Assembly (NCBI GenBank): GCA_947579605.1
Contig: OX388325.1
Location: 7,807,572-7,871,571 of the forward strand
Length of the DNA: 64,000 nucleotides
Reading direction: 5' to 3'
Origin: Athripsodes cinereus
Lineage: Eukaryota > Arthropoda > Insecta > Trichoptera > Leptoceridae
In this document: positions 51,703 to 63,058 of the stretch, in pieces
How positions within the stretch are numbered: the first letter of the stretch is position 1
Layout: each line of letters starts with the position of its first letter
Notes under the pieces: generated by a model
Databases searched by the model: none
Told to the model about the DNA's origin: nothing
The model's input: only the letters and a program-made list of their open reading frames with translations
Translations under genes and position numbers: made by a program

Positions 51703-52817
51703 AAATTTTATTCAGTTACTGCAAAATAAACGCGTCAAATATTCTATAGCCCATGCATCATAATATTATTTTTATTGCAACAAAATCACAAGATTAATGA
51801 ATGATTAACTTTTACATAGCACGAAGAGACGAAATCAAGATTTTGACATATAATAATAATAATAATACTCTATGGACAGAGCGACTGTAGAGCGTAGTGT
51901 GTCCCTTTCTAATAAATTGCCAGTACAAAAAAAAAATAGTAATAACTGTGACGTCATCGCTAGTATGTACTACATCCGTATCCGATGTCGCGTTCATTGT
52001 GCGCATGTCGAAGAAAATATTTTTCTTGTCGAATTGATTTAGTTTAGTTTTGAAAGAGGGAGTGGATGTGTATATAATAATTAATGAGTAAATAATAATA
52101 TTATAAGTTTATAAAGTGAAATAGTGTTTTATTATACAAGATATTTTACGCAATTTTTGTTTAGCAAATATAATAAGTTCACATAACCAATCAAAATAAT
52201 CGTAATTAGGTATCACCACTAAACTTGTTTTCTTGTAATTATTTTCTCGTTAGTCTCTTTGTGATAAAGAATAATTTGTATTCCTTGAGGTTGAATGTAA
52301 TAATAATTATAATTAGTCGTTAGTAATACTTGATACATAACTACAACGTAGTTTGATGTGAGATAAATAAATAAAGTTCTAAATTATCACTAAGTATTGA
52401 TCTAATATCGTTCAACTCAATGTTCATTGTTTTGTTGAAAATATTTCACAATACTTCGTAACAAAACATACAGATCAATTATATTAATTATAATCAAAAT
52501 AAATAACGCTAATATCAATAAAATATAATAGTATTTGAGTATGTAAATGAAAGTTTACACACAAAGAAACAAAATACAACGCAATAAGAAACTAAACGTC
52601 ACTTCTGGGAGAACTGTCAAAAGCTTCGCTTCAAGAAATTAACCAAAGCTTGTAACTTTATTTACACTAAATAGACAATTTTATTTTATTAATTTAAAAG
52701 AAATTTAACTTTTGCTGATAGTATAGTTGAAATCTATTTTCAACGTTTGTTGTGTTATCAATCTATATACATTTTAAAAACTCGTTAATTTTTTAAATTA
52801 CTTCTACCAGTACTACA
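51703..52817. promoter_or_regulatory. Divergent interval between THAP gene 2 and ZNF622
   Basis: These 1115 bp separate two divergent start codons and should hold both promoters. AT-rich, with no repeat family recognised and no core promoter motif that I would defend. Confidence 0.4.
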
Positions 52818-55800
52818 ATGACTCCTCAATACACTTGTATAACTTGTCGTGTTGGATTCCGAGAGGCTGAACTCCAAAGAGATCATTACAAGACTGATTG
52901 GCACAGGTATAATTTGAAAAGGAAAGTAGCTGAGATGGAACCAGTAACGTCTGAAGAGTTTGAGAAGAAAGTGTTACAGCACAGAGCCATGGATGAAAAT
53001 CAAGGTATATCCTATATTGTTTGTTAATTTTTTTTACTATTTCGCATGTACGTATGTGTTTAGTGAGTTTTGTGATATTATCTCATTAGTACCCCATATA
53101 ATACTAGATTCATTATACCTATATTGCATAAGAGGAAAGAATGACAAAGAGGATATTCTTGTCTGAAAGGAGGGGTGTGAGTAAGCGCGGGCATTCGAGA
53201 ACTACATGGCTTCACCATGTAGATCAAATTCTCAAGGACGGCTGTGTTTTGAGTAAGAGAAATCGATGTGGGTGCATGAGAAATTGTATGACAGAAGGAA
53301 GCGAAAGAATGTAAGGACAGATCTAATTGGCATTCCATTCTCTCTGCCTACCCCACTTGGGATACGGCGTGAGGGAATAGAATAGAATATATTGCATATT
53401 ATACCAAAAGTGAGATAACATAGACAATTCACATAGACCGAGCTAGTCCCAAACTAAGATATGAATCTTGTATTATGGGTACTGACACGACGATACACAT
53501 ATACAATGCACTGTACTCATGTACATGTAACACCCAGACCCAGGACAATTTGAAAAAGGTCATTCTTCATTTTGCCCTAGCTGGGAATCGAACCCGGGAC
53601 CTCGTGACTCAAAGGCAAGTGCATTAGCCTCCGCACCACACCAGTCACCAGATAACCAGTAGACTACCTGGGCAACGTTCATACAGTCGCCTCGCCGAGT
53701 GATCACTCGAAGACGCTCCGATCATTCACGAAGCCGGAGCGAGTCATCCGACGACTCGCACTGTTGCGTTCAGGCTCGTCGTCGGGTGACAACCGAACAA
53801 CCGAAATCATAGCAAGGTGATTATCGCTCTGACAGTTAGTTTGACGTTTGAGTGATGGCAGTTGTCAAAACAATTGCGAAGTTAATCGTAATTATGGTGT
53901 ATTCTTGTAGTATACAATTTTTCAAAACAGAAAATCTTATTTTTTAGTTCAAGAAGTGAAATGGAAGAGAAATTAAAATAGTTAGTGCAGATTTTTCAGA
54001 TCGCGAATGAATCTTACGAAAACGGCGCCATTACAATGACATTTGAATCATAAAAACGCTTAAGTTGTTCACGATATCCGGGGTAACATTCACCACTCAC
54101 TGCAACTTCATGGTCGCTCAGGTCACTAGACGTCCAGCGATATTTATGCTATCGTGAACCCAGCCCTGTAATAATCACCCAAATTATCCATTCCATGGAT
54201 AAAAGATTAAGACATTCAGGATGGAAGGCATACGTCATCGCTGAATGTTTGTTACTTGTTTTATACGTGATATTTTACACACTCCTACCTTTAACATTAA
54301 AACACTGGAAAACTTGTGAATTATGAAAAAGAGTGGGAAACCAATTTTTCGCTGAGGACTCCATGGACGTTAGAACAAATATACAGTGGAACATCTCTCA
54401 TAACGAGTTTAATTCATTCCAGAATCATACTCGTTAAGCAAAACATTTTTTCCTATAGAAATCAATGTAAAATACGATAATGCGTTCCATGAAGAAAAAA
54501 TAAACACCTATTCTAGGAGTACTCAATGAATTTTTTTATTAACGTTTATTCATGTATGTATGTATGTATAAAGGAGTGTAACAACTTTTAATACAAATTA
54601 GAATTTGAAAAAAAACGTTAATAAAAATATGAATGTACGACAAATAATTAATCATCATGCTAACAGAAAATAACAACCAATGCGCTAATGGAACGAGTGC
54701 TAAACACAGACTGATGTACTGGCGCGGAATTCCCGGCTCACGAGGTAACAAGTGAATGTCATGAAAAAGGGACTTACCATTTCTCTGTAACTCGTTATGC
54801 GAAATGTTGCTCGTTAAAAGAGCAACTTAGAGCAACACTTTCACATTTTTTTGCTCGTTATGAGAGGTTCCGCTGTACTAATTTTTTTAATATTTTTAGG
54901 AAAATCTACAGTGGAGCATTGCAAGCCATGTTGTAAAAACTTTAACACCAAGAACGCATATGTGAATCATATCAACAGTAAGAAACATAAAGTGGCTGAA
55001 GAGAGAATATTGTCACAACAACAGTCGCAAGAAGAAGATTTTGTTGTTGTGGATCATAGAATGCTCAAGGAACAACCACAAGCGGAAACGGAGCACATAG
55101 AAACTGACTCCGAGTTCGAGGAGGTAACTAGCATTATAATTTTTTAATTGGTGTCGAGTTTGTGTCGTCTGCTTATTCATCTCATGCCAAGGTCCAACTT
55201 TTATGTTTTCTTTATTTTTTCCTCCATTATTGTTTATTATATTATGACTAGTGTATTAACTTTTCCTTAATTTATATCCACATACTTTGACACGGAACCA
55301 TCTGCATCCAATTTATACTGACATATCCGACCGTGTTGTCTTTCCATCTCAGTAGTTGCCTCCCAGGTTTCTTCACTTAACCCTCTCATTTGGGTTTCTG
55401 TCTGCATGACCTGCTCGTCACCATTCTAAATTTATACTGACATATCCGACCGTGTTGTCTTTCCATCTCAGTGGTTACCTCCCAGGTTTCTTCACTTAAC
55501 CCTCTCATTTGGGTTTCTGTCTGCATGACCTGCTCGTCACCATTCTAAATTTGCGTATCTATTACATTGGTATGCTGTCTCAACTATTCATTGCTCTTTT
55601 CACAACCCTATTTACATTTTGTCTAGGCTATGTCTGGTCAGTGTTACCATCTCCATATCACACTATGTTGCCATCAGCGTTTTACATATTTCATAGACTT
55701 GTTGTTTTTGATTCTAATAAATAAATATAATTTCAGGTTGATTCTGATGAATGGGAAGATTACGATGAAGAAGCGGAAGGTCGCGGATCTCTGTTCAAGC

Positions 55801-58800
55801 CTTCCGAGTGCCTTTTCTGTGACCACCACAGCCAGAACACTGTCAAGAACCTCACACATATGACAGTATCTCATTCCTTCTTCATACCAGACGTGGAGTA
55901 CTGTATAGATATTATGGGAATGCTTAATTACCTTGGAGAAAAGGTATCTTACCTGTAATGTTTAAATAAAAAATGTGTGTTTTTACTTGTTTGTACTATG
56001 TTAAAGATGTAGAATCACTCCCCAGGAGATACAGGGCTTCAGAAATGCATGCATCGTGATATTGCGTGTTTTGATCCCATTGAGATCCCATAATAGAATT
56101 TTGGTATATATATTAATACATTACAAACTATTTTTGTCATTTTTTTGGAATTTTTAAAAATGCCACCTTTGAATTATTTTTTTTTTAAATTTAATTTATT
56201 TTACAAAACGTGATCCCTATCCTGTGGCACATCAGATTAAAGCCCTATTCAACAGCTTTAAAACGAGACCTCTCCCAGGTTTTTATCATCACTGGTTGCC
56301 AATCTATAGGCATCCGAGGGTGCCAAGACATGAGATTTTTTCATAAAAATTGAAAACTTTACAAATTAGTAACTTCAAAAATAATTGCGCTACACAACTG
56401 AAATTTGGTATTTTTTCATAAGTCTATGATATATTGCTGCATAAAAATAATCATGAAAATCTGAGACATCAAATCTGAAAATCTCCCAAAATTGTGATGA
56501 ATTGACACGGAATGACCCAAAACCAATTAGACATCTGGATTGGAGAACTATGTTTACGCAATCCAACAAAATGCACAGTCCAATGGAAAGAAGTGAGAAA
56601 AGCATTATAACGCTTGGGACTTGGCCTCAGATATGAATATCGAAAGTGATCACTTAAACTCATTTAATTCCTAATAATTTTGTTGTAGATATCTCGTGGT
56701 TACATGTGTTTGTGGTGTAATGATCGTGGTAGAGCCTTCCGAAGCCAAGAGGCAGCTCAGGCTCACATGAGAGACAAGGGACACTGCAAGGTTCTGCACG
56801 AGGGCACAGCTTTAGCAGAATACACTGACTTCTATGATTACAGGTAATGTTAAATTCATTAATTAATACCATTGTGATATTTCCCACATCTGAGGTAGCC
56901 AGTTGACTAACTGCAAGTAGACTTGAGTTTTTTGAAAGTGCCCTAGCACCACTACACACACAGTCACAGGTAATGTGTATTACAGTACACGTGATTGTAT
57001 TAGTAACCGAGTAGCATCACTGTGATTGGCTGGTGCATTGTGTGGTGTGTGCGTAGTATACTCATTACTGAAAGATGTGTTAGTAATCATTTACCTATGA
57101 GCGGGGCACTCATAAATTCTACTCTAATAAGAAAGTCGTCTTTTAATATTTGGGATGGGTTGCAGTATGCTCCATCACTGTTGAATGTTAAATGTCGTAC
57201 TTTTTATTGGCATTGAGGTCAAGTTGGTCTAGTTTCTACACTTGTGGATAAACAAGAACTGATATAAATAGATAAACAAGAACATTACCATATTTATGGT
57301 GAATCTGAATTTGTAATAAAGGTGAAGTAGATTAACAGTGAGAGAAAGTGAACCTGAGACATCCCCATTTAAGGTTTCAGATTCTACCATCTGGTTTATG
57401 TTCGCCCATTGTTATATACATATCTTGTATGTTTTGTTTTCAGTTCATCATATCCCGATCACGAGCCTGGAGATGAGACCATGGAAGTGGATACTGAGGA
57501 AGAAACTGTTCTACAGCCGTCTACTTTGGATGATGAGGAATATCAGCTGGTGCTGCCATCTGGATCAGTTATCGGGCACAGATCCTTATTCAGGCATGAT
57601 CTGCATAATATATTATCACTTAGATTAGAAGGGTGAACTTTGAAACATTTGCAAATCACTTTTTTGTTTTTTTTTTTTTTTATAAATGTATTTTCTGTTA
57701 GCTGAGTTTTCTAGTCTGTACCTACACCATTGATAAGCAAACCAATACACTGTTTAATTGTTGGTGAAGTGACAAAAGATAAAATCACTTTATTTAATGG
57801 TGTCCTGGATGAGAATTGATTCCGCAACTCATCCTCTTTGCTAGGTGTGCTTGTCCAATCAAGTTACTGGGAGACATACCAAAGGTTTCGAAATTTACCT
57901 CTCATAAACCGGGATCACAGCTTTGTGCGTATGTAATGTTCAAATAAGGTGACAATGTCTTTTCTAACCTTGTACAATGGTTAATTGTAAAAAAAAAAGA
58001 ATTGCGAAAAAAATAACCTCCTGCAATGTGTTCTCTGTGGCCTCCTAAATTTGGTCACTCGATCTTGGTATTACAGGACCCTTTAATTCATTTTTTAACA
58101 TTTTTATTAATTAATCATTTGCCTCGATACTACCACTTACTGAGCAACCTACTGGGGTTGCCGCAATTATAATTGTATTTATCTTATTGATGTACTATTT
58201 GTGTTTGTGTACAATTTGTGTAAAAAATTTGTTGTATTTTAGGTATTACAAGCAGAACCTCTCCCATGGTACTGAAGTAGTTGTGCACAAGAAGGAAGAT
58301 AAACTGCGCAGGGTTCTCAGACAGTACCGCATGCTTGGATACGCTCCACAACAAACAGAGGCAACAGCTAGGTTAGTTTTTACATAATTATATTACTAAT
58401 AATAGAAAATAACACTGTTTTTTGTTTCATATTAATGTATACAAAGTATGCCAAAAATACGCCTAGCACTTTCACCAATACATTGGCATCATCAGGGCAG
58501 AGTATAAATTGAATTTCATGCACTCAAAAAGTTTGTGTTTATTTCCATAAAAGATATCGTCGTTGCGTATTCAAAAAGGGGTATGTGAATTTATAAATGT
58601 TTTGACATTTCCAGAATAAACTACTTATAATGACATTATAACCATTTTTTTCTGTGGTTTTTAGTATCAAATATTAAAATTTGACGTTTTATGAATAATA
58701 TCACATGCCAATAAAAAGTTCAAAAAACAATTTTAATGCCCTACTGAACAGTTTTTAACCTTTTGATTTCCGAGCCCTCCTGATTGGAATCGTGCCCTCA

Positions 58801-59913
58801 ATACCGCGTGATATTTATAATCCACTTTTTTAGTTTCAATTTACTTTATTTAATATAAAATTGCATATCATAGTCACATTGGCGGGTTATTTGAGCTCCT
58901 TCATCCTTCTACTAGCATCATGTAAACAAATAAGTCATTAAAATCTCAACGCACTCACATAACACGGGATATTTGAACCTCAAGGGTCCTCGCCTAGCCT
59001 GCGTCATACATAACAAAGATAGTTTATAGTCTGTTCATGAAAACAACGGTCGATTAATGTTTTTTTCAGTGTACTGCACACAGTTTTTTATTTTATTTTA
59101 TTTTTTTACTTTGTTTTATACACAGTTATTTTTCAAAACTTCACTGAGAATAAAAATAATCAAAACTGTTCATAAATTTCGTAATCGAAAAAATGTTTAC
59201 ACTCGTGTAGGGACTACTAAGTAGTATTCAAATTTTGTCAAGGGTCAAAATAAAATATAAAATAAGCAATAACATCAATTGAACATAAATATAGGTTAAA
59301 TAATTAAATTATACCAATCCACAGTAACAAAAGTGACAAAATAAATAATATAAACAATATAACTGATTGAGTATCAAAAATGCCACGCGTATGATACAAT
59401 TCGCGCGAACGTACTATAATGGTAATGAACGGTGACTGATTTCCGGCATGTACGCTGTCAGTACTTTTATAAATCGTCATTGTGACGAAATTCGTAGGTA
59501 CATCTTTACCGACTTCACAGGAATGGATAAAGGATGAATGTAGGTATATATCGGTACAGATTTAAATTTAAAAAATCCAACACAGATGTCTCTGGGAGTG
59601 TCGAAAAATCAAAAACGATATATCACGGGTGTGGATGTCTAAGGTAAGGAAATGTCACACGTGTATGTCACGGCTGTGGATTCGAAAGGGTTAAAGAGTA
59701 TGCCTAAATAAAAATGTTCGCACATACCTCTTTTTGAATATGCGACAACGATATGCAGATAAAATTAAAAAGTTAATTAAATATTATTATTTTTATTACA
59801 GAAAAGCGCGTGACATCCAATACATGAAAAGAGTACAAGCCAAGTGGTCATCGCAGCTCGGAATCAAAGCAAATAAACTCCAGAAACACTTTAGGGTGCA
59901 GAGCAATTTCTAA
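52818..59913 (+). CDS. ZNF622: ZNF622/REI1 orthologue, 60S ribosome biogenesis (seven exons)
   Basis: Exons 52818-53004, 54900-55123, 55737-55943, 56689-56843, 57444-57593, 58243-58371 and 59802-59913 join to about 387 residues. The opening MTPQYTCITCRVGFREAELQ with HYKTDWHRYNLKRKVA is diagnostic of the REI1/ZNF622 family. Further C2H2-type fingers follow (CKPCCKNF...HINSKKH, CLFCDHH, CLWCNDRG), then GHRSLFR-YYKQ and a C-terminal LQKHFRVQ. In yeast and mammals this cytoplasmic factor acts on late pre-60S particles to recycle Arx1-type export factors. Exon 5 to 6 joining with family spacing requires a GC donor (CAG/GCATGA); a GT donor 39 bp further on would add 13 residues in frame. The introns are dense with transposons. 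Confidence 0.93.
53095..53390 (+). pseudogene. LINE C-terminal fragment
   Basis: The plus strand reads a frame-broken HVDQILKDGCVLSKRNRC tail and ends CTGCCTACCCCACTTGGGAT; the same family as the minus-strand fragments at 5158-5560 and 9779-9970. It lies in ZNF622 intron 1. Confidence 0.65.
53440..53652 (-). repeat. tRNA-derived SINE (family 2)
   Basis: The minus-strand head GTGACTGGTGTGGTGCGGAG, box B-like GGGTTCGATTCCC, the TTGTCCTGGGTCTGGGTGTT body and ATACAAGATTCATATCTTAG end. The best preserved family 2 copy; it lies in ZNF622 intron 1. Confidence 0.8.
53670..54166. mobile_element. MITE copy in ZNF622 intron 1 (GGGC..GTTCA family)
   Basis: 497 bp, closely similar over its whole length to 31278-31770, with ends GGGCAACGTTCATACAG and TGAACCCAGCCC. 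Comparing the two copies defines both element boundaries. Confidence 0.8.
54178..54375. repeat. Copy of the dispersed GGGGTAGCC-type repeat
   Basis: AAGACATTCAGGATGGAAGG, the GAGTGGGAAACCAATTTTTC end and a GGACTCCATGG tail match the family at 50588-50860; its left part is missing beside the MITE. Confidence 0.55.
54384..54875. mobile_element. pogo/Tigger-like MITE beside a splice acceptor
   Basis: 492 bp from CAGTGGAACATCTCTCATAA to the inverted CAGCGGAACCTCTCATAACG, flanked by TA (54382-54383, 54876-54877). Its right end lies 24 bp before the ZNF622 exon 2 start at 54900. Non-coding. Confidence 0.9.
55311..55548 (-). pseudogene. LINE C-terminal scrap, tandemly duplicated
   Basis: Two units of 119 bp (starting 55311 and 55430) are almost identical. 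The minus strand reads GRQLLRWKDNTVGYVSINWM, a typical LINE polyprotein C-terminal motif, followed by a stop. It lies in ZNF622 intron 2. Confidence 0.7.
57795..57990 (-). repeat. Degraded tRNA-derived SINE
   Basis: Contains AAGGTGACAATGTCTTTTCT and a tRNA-like CCCAGTAACTTGATTGGACA head on the minus strand, matching the inverted SINE pair at 46909-47225. It lies in ZNF622 intron 5. Confidence 0.55.
58550..59755. mobile_element. Inverted-repeat element split by another transposon
   Basis: The left arm AGATATCGTCGTTGCGTATT (near 58551) and right arm (about 59711-59755) are complementary over about 45 bp, including ATTCAAAAAGGGGTATGTG. Between them lies the TTAA-flanked element at 58759-59690. 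It occupies most of ZNF622 intron 6. Confidence 0.65.
58759..59690. mobile_element. Candidate piggyBac-like MITE
   Basis: 932 bp flanked by TTAA on both sides (58755-58758, 59691-59694), with ends CCTTTTGATTTCC and, inverted, CCCTTTCGAATCC. The TTAA target and CCCTTT-type termini fit piggyBac-like elements. No transposase. Confidence 0.6.
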
Positions 59914-60238
59914 ACGCATTCTCTTCAATCTTCATTATGTCTCATATCAACTGTTGATTTTTTTGTTAGTTTTCTTGTATTAAGTGTTAAGAAGCAATAT
60001 GTGTGATTGTGGAAGTATGAATAATAACTGTTTAGGATCGAATACTCTTAACTATCCAATACCAGAACTGAGTATTGACAATTAAATTATTTAATGAAAT
60101 TGATGTAATGTTTCTTCTGTTAAATCAGATTGTTATTTTTCTGTAATTAAACAGTTAGTTCTCATCACATGGAACTTTGACTCAGCCATATTCAGCTTTG
60201 TCCTGAATGTGACAAAGTGTATCTATCAGGAATCAGTA

Positions 60239-60401
60239 GGCCTAGTCAAAACACATTTAAGCATTACGTTTTCGTTCGAATGTAGACGACGTTGCGAGAA
60301 TGCGTTAATTTTCGTAGCAAAACTACACAAGTATCTACGAAAATTGACACGTTCTCGCAATTGAACGAAAACGTAACGCTAAAATGTGTTTTGACTAGGC
60401 C
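60239..60401. mobile_element. Fold-back element
   Basis: 163 bp. Arms of about 75 bp begin GGCCTAGTCAAAACACATTT and meet around an ACTACACAAGTA loop. The arms are almost perfectly complementary and include ACGTTTTCGTTCGA. Confidence 0.85.
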
Positions 60402-60904
60402 CACAGATTATACAATCATCTCAGATGAAACAAATGACAGGATCAAAATATCTCATCTTGATGTATACTTAAATACATCATGGGTACTAGTTTTCAAAAA
60501 GCACTTAAAGATTTTTTTCTCGTTTTTAGCTTGTCGTTGTCTTTCCCAAAGAGTTTATTTCAGTTGATTTATTTAAAAGAGCGTTTTTTTTTTTGTGAAA
60601 AATTATAGAATAAACAAATAATAAAATTAATTTATTAGTTAACAGTTAAATCATTAAGCATTTAGCTCTGCCTAGCATTGCTTACAGGATATTTTTTAAA
60701 ACAGTTAATTAACTTGATTAAAACACCAATGTTTTGTGTAATTGTATTAGGTAATTGTGTGAAAGTTTTTTCTCAATACTTTTTTTTTCCTCATCACGTA
60801 CAAATTGTATGTATCTATAATTACGTATGTGTGTAGTTTGTATGTGTGTGTATCGTGTTAGTGGTGAGTTTGTTAAGCAGATACAATTGTTTATTTACTA
60901 TCTA

Positions 60905-61265
60905 TCTATACCATCATCGTATCTCTCACAAGTAATGTAGTCAATGGACTGAGTGTTAATTAAAAGTACATCTTTTCTGTGCCATAAAAAAATGGGTGGT
61001 ATTATATCTTTAATTAATTATTTATCAAATATAAAACAAAATTTCAGTTTGAATAAAATTTTGATGTAATTTTTTTCTAAATTGTAATTTTGTATTCCCA
61101 AGGTGGATGAAGGATGGGTTTCTCATTCCTTTCTACAAGTTATCAAGGTATTAAGAAAGTGTTTGTAAAACATCATGTATAGCTCATTTAACACGTTCAA
61201 TTCATCAGTGTCGAGGTATGATGAATGCCACCCATTCTGCATATCGTTAGTTTAATAGCAGGAAG
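60905..61265. repeat. Copy or copies of the dispersed GGGGTAGCC-type repeat
   Basis: TATACCATCATCGTATCTCT, then a GTGCCATAAAAAAATGGGTGG stretch and, further on, an inverted-looking GATGAATGCCACCCATTCTG. Degraded. Confidence 0.45.
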
Positions 61266-61672
61266 AGGACCATCTATATATTCAGTAAATACAATCAGTC
61301 CACTACGTATTTAATACGCAGAAAATTCTGTGATAGCATTGATAGATAATATAATTGTATCTTGAATTCTTTCCACTATTATATGTTTGTGTGATGCGAA
61401 TGTAGAAACTTAAGGGGCATTCAGGCTTATTTACTTTCAACGGTCACTTTGGATGATCCTCCAAATTGTAAAAATGCAAATAAACGTTTTATCCATTGTG
61501 ATCACTGTTGATGACGGATGAAAGCTATTTACTACCCGACATAAATTTGATAAAAGATCACTAGATTGACCATAAATAACTTTTTCCCCATTATTTGTTC
61601 TATTCTCTATGGATTAGTATTGAATGTCAGATTCATAAACAAAATGAACTCGCTGTTATGTACATTCGAGGG

Positions 61673-61916
61673 TATACAACCAAAATGCACTAAGTCATTT
61701 TAGTTTTGAGATGACATGGTGGCAGTTAAATGAAAAAAAAATTGTTTAGATCAATACCAATTCGCCGTGTATTATTTTAACTTTAATTAAGATGATATTG
61801 GTAAATGACTTTTAGGCTTTGCAAACAAATTCAAACATAGGAAAAGTGTTAATTACTTGAATAGTTTTTGACAACTTTTGTAGCACTTATCTGACTTAGT
61901 GCATTTTGGTTGTATA
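61673..61916. mobile_element. Candidate MITE
   Basis: 244 bp with 25-bp perfect terminal inverted repeats beginning TATACAACCAAAATGCACTA. The interior is AT-rich. The ends start TA, which could be a TA target. Confidence 0.75.
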
Positions 61917-62667
61917 TGAGATTTTTGTTAATTTATTTGAATTTTTTATAACTGTTATTTTTATATTAATCATTTTATTACGAAAAAATGTTGAACTGTA
62001 AACTTTAGTATTGACATGACAATAAAAGCATGTGATGAAGAAATTTGAACAGACGTGTTCACTCTTGATGAACAACTTTGACCGTAACCCTCTCTGGATG
62101 ATCATGCAAAGTGAAAAAATCTGAATGCTACTCGATGAATGTAGAAAAATAAATTAATGTACTTTCAATAAAGTTATGTCCAAGTAAAAAACAAAATGCA
62201 AAACTATAAATGTTGAATATAATTGAGAGGTATACTACAAATTTCTATAAAGTGAAGCTGAAAACGCATTAATTGTTGGTTCACAATCAATTCCACTACT
62301 TCAATACACTTATTTGTTTAAAGAATATTGCGCATAGAACATAATCTTCACGCACAAAGTAATAATATATTTTGTGAATAAATATTTTTCATTTCGTAGA
62401 AGTGTGTAAAAAGTCTCATACAAATTCATATTGCAATAATTATGTTGTCAGCTATCTGCGGTGACGTTTGGAAACATATCTTCCCCACAACAGTAGTTTT
62501 TCTTGTCACAATCTTTCATAGCAAATAATTTATATCAGAAAATAAACTAATGGCTTGAATGCAAACAGTTTTCGCATTTGTTGTTTGTAACAACTTTCAT
62601 TAGATAAGTAAATTAATTTACTTAATGTAAATTGATTTAAAGAGTAGTTTTGTTCATTCATTCATAC

Positions 62668-62750
62668 CGTCGCAACATTTCCCACAAGCGAGGTAGCCAG
62701 CGGATTAACTATGTGTTATAAACATGCAAGTTGTCCTGTCTGTAGTAGTT
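62668..62750. repeat. Fragment of the dispersed GGGGTAGCC-type repeat
   Basis: CATACCGTCGCAACATTTCC, GAGGTAGCCAGCGGATTAAC and ACATGCAAGTTGTCCTGTCT match the start of the family. Confidence 0.55.
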
Positions 62751-62924
62751 TTGTTGTTTCTTTTATTGTAAAATTATCTTGTATAATAAAATCCAAATAA
62801 ACATTGTTGATAATCTACATGTTGTGTATTTATTTAGAAGTTTTAAACACATGGTATAAGCATGTATGTATTAATAATGATACTGTGCACTCAGCAAAGA
62901 TATTATGTTGTCTCTGTAATACAG

Positions 62925-63058
62925 AAGAGATGATGATTCGGGTTGAGTCATGTTTAACGAAGGAAGAGGTGAACCAATTAACGCAAAGGTTCTCTGAATG
63001 GGTTAGACTTGTTTCTGCCCTGCGCTCGCGTGAGGAATATTGGAGAGCGATTGATTGA
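62925..63058 (+). CDS. Candidate terminal coding exon of an unknown gene
   Basis: A good acceptor (TTGTCTCTGTAATACAG) precedes a 44-codon frame entering in phase 1 and reading EEMMIRVESCLTKEEVNQLT, then QRFSEWVRLVSALRSREEYW and RAID before a stop at 63058. Composition is protein-like and amphipathic, and GC content rises relative to the flanks. I do not recognise the family and found no partner exon upstream in the window. It could be an alternative 3' exon, the end of a gene with distant exons, or a remnant. No polyadenylation signal was confirmed. Confidence 0.35.

Larger units (their letters stand above)
59914..62667. other. Intergenic region downstream of ZNF622
   Basis: Apart from the fold-back, MITE and dispersed repeat listed separately, no gene was recognised in these 2.75 kb. 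The ZNF622 3' UTR begins here; TTAAATTATTTAATGAAATT and similar AT tracts make the polyadenylation site hard to call. Confidence 0.5.

Noticed and set aside
53232..53432. Minus-strand frames over 53078-53432
   Set aside because: Antisense of a decayed LINE fragment; no independent support.
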